Source: an uncultured Dorea sp.
Lineage (GTDB): Bacteria; Bacillota; Clostridia; Lachnospirales; Lachnospiraceae
Length of the DNA: 6,455 nt
Assembly (NCBI GenBank): GCA_910578455.1
Contig: CAJTQA010000073.1
Location: 1 to 6,455, forward strand
Direction: 5' to 3'
A model generated the notes under the pieces. The model was not told where the DNA came from. It searched no databases and was given only the letters and a program-made list of their open reading frames with translations. Below, piece by piece: positions 4,220-6,455 of this stretch. Within the stretch, counting starts at the first letter, position 1. Each line of letters starts with the position of its first letter. The position numbers were made by a program, and so were the translations under genes.

Positions 4220-4531
4220 TTATTTTGCCGCCTTTTCAGGGGCGGGAGTGGATGCAGGTGCGGACTTCTCAAAAGGCCGCCCGTTGACGGAAACGATCTG
4301 TAAAAGACTGTCCACCCTGAAAGACTGGTACTTATCGTCATACGCCGTTATGAACACGACATCAACAAGCCCGTCCGGGATGGCGTTATAGACATCCTCC
4401 GAGGCCATGAGGTTTGTGGCCTGTCCGTTCTGCATTACGGCTACACGGTAATACGTGTTCTTGCCGTCCGTTGATGTCGTAGGCTCTGCCTTGCCGACCA
4501 CTGTAATCTTCGTTTCGTTGTAAATCTTCAT
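4220..4531 (-). CDS. Putative single-stranded-DNA-binding protein (pV-like)
   Basis: A 103-residue protein, MKIYNETKITVVGKAEPTTS followed by strand-rich sequence. The pattern is alternating hydrophobic strands and turns through about residue 82 (KNTYYRVAVMQNGQATNL, DVVFITAYDD, SFRVDSLLQIV), then a disordered Pro/Ala/Lys tail (about 89-103). This fits a small OB-fold. Inoviruses need such a protein to coat new genomic ssDNA before coat assembly, and it sits upstream of the virion genes as gene V does in Ff. The conserved acidic tail tip of bacterial SSB is absent; the tail ends PEKAAK. AGAGG ribosome site, ATG at 4531. The fold call is by eye; another small beta-barrel is possible. Confidence 0.55.
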   Translation of the reverse strand: MKIYNETKITVVGKAEPTTSTDGKNTYYRVAVMQNGQATNLMASEDVYNAIPDGLVDVVFITAYDDKYQSFRVDSLLQIVSVNGRPFEKSAPASTPAPEKAAK

Positions 4532-4613
4532 CCTGTTTTCCTCTCTTTCTCTACGATAAAATGTTGTATGTTCAATATTTTGCTTATCGTCGCTGTCATG
4601 CGGCGGTAAAACC

Positions 4614-5510
4614 TTACTCTTTCTCTTTTTTGGATGGGAGACTGTAGGAAACCTCTATGACTGCATCGGGGTGCTGTTTAAACACACGTGCAACGTATTC
4701 ACTAATCTTTCCGGCTTTCGCGTCAAAGTCTTCCTTTCCCTTACACTTGATGAGCACATCGGAAATGACAGTTGATTCCACGTCTATGACGTTGCTGTCC
4801 TCCGTGCCGCTGTCTTCCTCTTCCCCTTCCGGGATTTCTCCGTCACCTTCCGAAAGTTCGGGAAGGGCTTTTCCTTCCAGACCCTTTACAAACTTCTTGA
4901 TCTCACGGACACTCATTGTCGGCTTGAGACTTGCAATCTCAGATTCCGTAAGATTGACCATTAAGGATAGCTTTGAAACGCTGTAGCCCTTTACGCGGTC
5001 GTCAAGGGATTCTGTAAGCGCGCCTTTTTCGTCACGCTTGGCAAACCTGTCCACTACGGCGATCAGACTATAACATGTGGATTTCTGGTAACCAAACTTT
5101 TCAGCGGCATACTCAACGATAGTGGGGTAGCCATCTGCCTTGAAGGCCTGTTTTGTGTTGATCCAGTGCAGGTTGAAAGCAATGCTTTCAAAGCTGGAGT
5201 CAATCTTGTTGATACTGCTTTTAATTGCTTTTGTACGCCGCTGGTACTCTGTGAGTATCTCTTTGCTGAATGCGTCCGTGGACATGGTGACCGTTGTCTC
5301 TTCCTTCTTATCCCCTGTCTTTGCAGGGGCAGGAACCGCCTTGAGATTCTCCTTGGATGCGGACTTCCCTGTGGGTTCTACCTTGGGCTTCGCAACGGGC
5401 TTGTCCGTGGGTTTCGCGGCGGGTTTTGCGTCTTTATCTTTATCCACGTTAACCGACATGATAGCGGCGGTAACGGATGTGGTATCGTTCTTTGCTTTTG
5501 TCGTTGTCAT
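4614..5510 (-). CDS. ParB/DUF3102-like DNA-binding protein, possible global regulator
   Basis: A 298-residue protein. The ATG at 5510 (MTTTKAKNDT) is chosen because GGAAAGGAAGG lies upstream; the longer frame from 5618 translates through the palindrome and has no ribosome site. Residues 1-75 are a low-complexity Lys/Pro/Ala tail. Residues 78-125 are helical. Residues 129-156 (EYAAEKFGYQKSTCYSLIAV) look like a helix-turn-helix, as in DUF3102 phage proteins. Residues 178-208 (SKLSLMVNLTE, PTMSVREIKKFV) resemble the segment after the HTH of ParB/KorB proteins. An acidic linker (216-240) leads to a C-terminal domain (241-298), perhaps for dimerisation. No ParA partner is seen. In plasmid RP4, KorB represses many promoters through dispersed palindromes; the repeated palindromes here suggest a similar role, but nothing proves binding. 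Confidence 0.65.
   Translation of the reverse strand: MTTTKAKNDTTSVTAAIMSVNVDKDKDAKPAAKPTDKPVAKPKVEPTGKSASKENLKAVPAPAKTGDKKEETTVTMSTDAFSKEILTEYQRRTKAIKSSINKIDSSFESIAFNLHWINTKQAFKADGYPTIVEYAAEKFGYQKSTCYSLIAVVDRFAKRDEKGALTESLDDRVKGYSVSKLSLMVNLTESEIASLKPTMSVREIKKFVKGLEGKALPELSEGDGEIPEGEEEDSGTEDSNVIDVESTVISDVLIKCKGKEDFDAKAGKISEYVARVFKQHPDAVIEVSYSLPSKKEKE
4846..4865. repeat. Degenerate palindrome inside the ParB-like gene
   Basis: Matches the 20-mer at 15 of 20 positions and its central 14 bases (TTCCGAACGTTCGG) at 13. It encodes ELSEG in the acidic linker of the ParB-like protein. Chance is possible, but the central match is unusually long. Confidence 0.4.
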
Positions 5511-5530
5511 ATTATGTACCTTCCTTTCCT

Positions 5531-5582
5531 TTTTTCCGAACGTTCGGAAAAGCTGTATTGTGGGAGGGGGAGAGCCCCCCTC
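5531..5582 (-). promoter_or_regulatory. Intergenic module A: palindrome plus GC hairpin
   Basis: Reading on the plus strand: the perfect palindrome (5532-5551), the conserved spacer CTGTATTGTG, then GAGGGGG (5564-5570) paired with CCCCCTC (5576-5582). On the minus strand the GC hairpin comes four bases after the stop of the 111-aa gene, and the palindrome ends 21 bases before the ATG of the ParB-like gene. Bases 5531-5572 match 5944-5985 at 40 of 42 positions. Confidence 0.7.
5532..5551. repeat. Palindrome copy 4 (perfect)
   Basis: Perfect 20-bp palindrome 21 bases upstream of the ParB-like gene's ATG, within module A. If this protein binds the repeat, this copy would give autoregulation. 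Confidence 0.85.
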
Positions 5583-5586
5583 TGCG

Positions 5587-5922
5587 TCAATCTTTTTGAA
5601 ACATGTCGAGAGAGACACCTTTTTTGAGGTCTTCGATATCTCCCTTTAATTCATTTATAGATGACTGAAGTCTCATAAGCTCAGTTTCCTTTTCCCTCAT
5701 AATACGAGAACGAGAAACCATGTCAGAGATAATAGACATACCAAAATCTACATAAATCTTAGCTATTTGATCTTTGCCGTTTACCTCACTGATTGCGGGA
5801 TGCCATGTGTAGACAAATTCTACAGACCTGTAATCGTTATCGGAAATGCCCGCCTTTTCGCCTTTTATACCTTCACTTTCAAGAACTGCCTGTACTCTGT
5901 CTAAAAATTCCTGCTTAGTCAT
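5587..5922 (-). CDS. Small protein with C-terminal coiled coil, 111 aa
   Basis: Begins MTKQEFLDRVQAVLESEGIK. The first 70 residues look alpha/beta (helix, then YRSVEFVYTWHPAISEV and IAKIYVDFGMS); residues 72-105 (SRSRIMREKETELMRLQSSI and following) form a likely coiled coil, so the protein probably oligomerises. No membrane span, no recognised family. GGAAGG and AAAGGA lie upstream of the ATG at 5922; the palindrome of module B ends 22 bases before the ATG. Base composition is more AT-rich than in the virion genes. It sits between the 97-aa gene and the ParB-like gene, in a row of three genes with the same type of leader. Confidence 0.7.
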   Translation of the reverse strand: MTKQEFLDRVQAVLESEGIKGEKAGISDNDYRSVEFVYTWHPAISEVNGKDQIAKIYVDFGMSIISDMVSRSRIMREKETELMRLQSSINELKGDIEDLKKGVSLDMFQKD

Positions 5923-5943
5923 ATCCTTTATACCTTCCTTCCC

Positions 5944-5997
5944 TTTTTCCGAACGTTCGGAAAATCTGTATTGTGAGAGGGGGAGCGCGTCCCCCTC
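5944..5997 (-). promoter_or_regulatory. Intergenic module B: palindrome plus GC hairpin
   Basis: Same design as module A: perfect palindrome (5945-5964), CTGTATTGTG, then GAGGGGGA (5977-5984) paired with TCCCCCTC (5990-5997) through a GCGCG loop. Compared with module A the GC stem is kept while its loop differs, which favours conserved secondary structure. It follows the stop of the 97-aa gene and precedes the start of the 111-aa gene. No U-run follows the GC hairpin, so plain termination is doubtful. Confidence 0.7.
5945..5964. repeat. Palindrome copy 5 (perfect)
   Basis: Perfect 20-bp palindrome 22 bases upstream of the 111-aa gene's ATG, within module B. Confidence 0.85.
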
Positions 5998-6009
5998 ATG
6001 TTATGCATT

Positions 6010-6303
6010 TCACGGAACCATCAAAATTTTGATTCTATTAGAAAGCAATTGAGCAACTTCTTGTATGCATTCACCCTTAAAGGAAATACCAAAAGGTTTA
6101 AAGGCAGAACGGTCAGAATGATCCACGATATCGCGGGAAATCTTTTCCAGTCTTTCAATAGTCAGATCATCACCATATTTTGCCGAATCACACAAATCAT
6201 AAAGAAGATGCTTGTATGCCTCACAATCTCCGCGAGTATAAAACCCGTATCTACCGCACATTTCTTTTACATCCTCAAAACCTAAAAATCTAACTAACTT
6301 CAT
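6010..6303 (-). CDS. Small hypothetical protein, 97 aa, first of the operon
   Basis: Begins MKLVRFLGFEDVKEMCGRYG; the ATG at 6303 is preferred because AAAAGG lies about 10 bases upstream and the longer frame (from 6378) translates through a palindrome copy. The stretch FYTRGDCEAYKHLLYDLC, then ISRDIVDHSD, recalls small proteins often found on clostridial mobile elements (FYTxG...EY... and DIxxHSD); this is from memory and their function is unknown. It is soluble and mostly helical, with no membrane span. It appears to be the first gene of the leftward operon. AT-rich compared with the virion genes. Confidence 0.7.
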   Translation of the reverse strand: MKLVRFLGFEDVKEMCGRYGFYTRGDCEAYKHLLYDLCDSAKYGDDLTIERLEKISRDIVDHSDRSAFKPFGISFKGECIQEVAQLLSNRIKILMVP

Positions 6304-6332
6304 AAATTTGTACCTTTTCCCTTTCCCTTGAC

Positions 6333-6352
6333 TTTTCCGAGCATTCGGAAAA
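6333..6352. repeat. Palindrome copy 6 (arms kept, centre changed)
   Basis: TTTTCCGA and TCGGAAAA are kept while the central four bases are GCAT and not ACGT. It ends 29 bases before the ATG of the 97-aa gene. The preserved eight-base arms with a free centre fit either a dyad binding site or a stem with a four-base loop. Confidence 0.75.
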
Positions 6353-6385
6353 CCGTTTGTTTTTGAGAGGTTGTGCACTTCCTCA

Positions 6386-6411
6386 TTCCTTATAAATTAA
6401 TTATAAAGGAA
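6386..6411 (-). promoter_or_regulatory. AT-rich dyad and probable start region of the leftward operon
   Basis: TTCCTT (6386-6391) and AAGGAA (6406-6411) flank a central AATTAATT, making an imperfect 26-bp dyad. The minus strand contains TATAAT (6400-6405) and a TATAAG further downstream; no good -35 is seen at 17 bases, only T-rich sequence. This is the likely promoter region for the 97-aa gene and its followers, with the dyad a possible operator. Confidence 0.4.
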
Positions 6412-6440
6412 ACAATTTCAAAAAAATTCCTAAAAACCCG

Positions 6441-6446
6441 TTGACA
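6441..6446 (+). promoter_or_regulatory. Consensus -35 box facing right at the window edge
   Basis: A perfect TTGACA on the plus strand; the matching -10 would fall outside the window. If real, a gene divergent from the leftward operon begins just beyond 6455, for example a repressor. This cannot be confirmed here. Confidence 0.3.
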
Positions 6447-6455
6447 TCCAATTAT

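Noticed and set aside
5140..5649. Plus-strand frames of 169 and 153 aa opposite the ParB-like gene
   Set aside because: They mirror the minus-strand gene, have no good ribosome site, and run through the palindrome and GC hairpin of module A.
472..6352. Palindromes as LexA/SOS boxes
   Set aside because: The Gram-positive LexA site has CGAAC and GTTCG separated by four bases; here the half-sites are directly abutted.
472..6352. Palindromes as a CRISPR array
   Set aside because: Copies are spaced irregularly by hundreds to thousands of bases with genes between them, and no regular spacers exist.
1..6455. Zot/pI-type ATPase, replication initiator, integrase, tRNA or rRNA
   Set aside because: No Walker-motif protein, Rep- or integrase-like protein or RNA gene could be recognised in any frame; they may lie outside the window.

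Overview
The window looks like part of a filamentous-phage (inovirus-like) element, integrated or extrachromosomal, from a Gram-positive host, probably a gut-type clostridial Firmicute. Nearly every reading frame is preceded by a strong AGGAGG-type ribosome binding site and candidate promoters carry extended -10 boxes. Genes are tiny, tightly packed and almost all on the minus strand. The inovirus call rests on a 53-residue protein with the layout of a filamentous-phage major coat protein, surrounded by other very small single-membrane-span proteins, and on a likely single-stranded-DNA-binding protein upstream. No Zot/pI-type assembly ATPase, replication initiator or integrase is present in the window, so the element must extend beyond it or the assignment is incomplete.

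Layout, in the direction of minus-strand transcription (right to left). 6455-5587: the start of an operon with two small unknown proteins (97 and 111 aa), more AT-rich than the rest. 5510-4614: a 298-aa protein with a central helix-turn-helix and a ParB/DUF3102-like segment, probably a DNA-binding regulator or partition-like protein. 4531-4220: a 103-aa putative ssDNA-binding protein. 4219-3463: a mostly non-coding control region with several hairpins (one 11-bp perfect stem), a 20-bp palindrome, back-to-back promoter candidates and one plus-strand 54-aa membrane protein. 3462-2002: the virion-type cassette of 37-aa, 123-aa, 188-aa (acidic, C-terminal anchor), 54-aa and 53-aa (major coat) membrane proteins. 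A large hairpin sits immediately after the coat gene. 1928-465: seven small, mostly unrecognised genes. 464-135: non-coding, hairpin-rich. 134-1: a good promoter and the start of a new membrane-protein gene that runs off the left edge.

The most striking unexplained structure is a repeated palindrome, TTTTCCGAACGTTCGGAAAA. There are six clear copies (centres near 481, 711, 3755, 5541, 5954, 6342), plus two degenerate ones near 972 and 4855. Four clear copies lie 21-29 bases upstream of a minus-strand start codon, and two of these sit in a longer near-identical 42-bp repeat with an attached second hairpin. The arrangement suggests one factor, perhaps the ParB-like protein, acting at many sites, or a repeated RNA-processing/translation-control hairpin. 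Coat, ssDNA-binding and regulator genes would together form a compact phage programme: replication and regulation genes on the right, packaging/origin-like structures in the middle, virion genes on the left.
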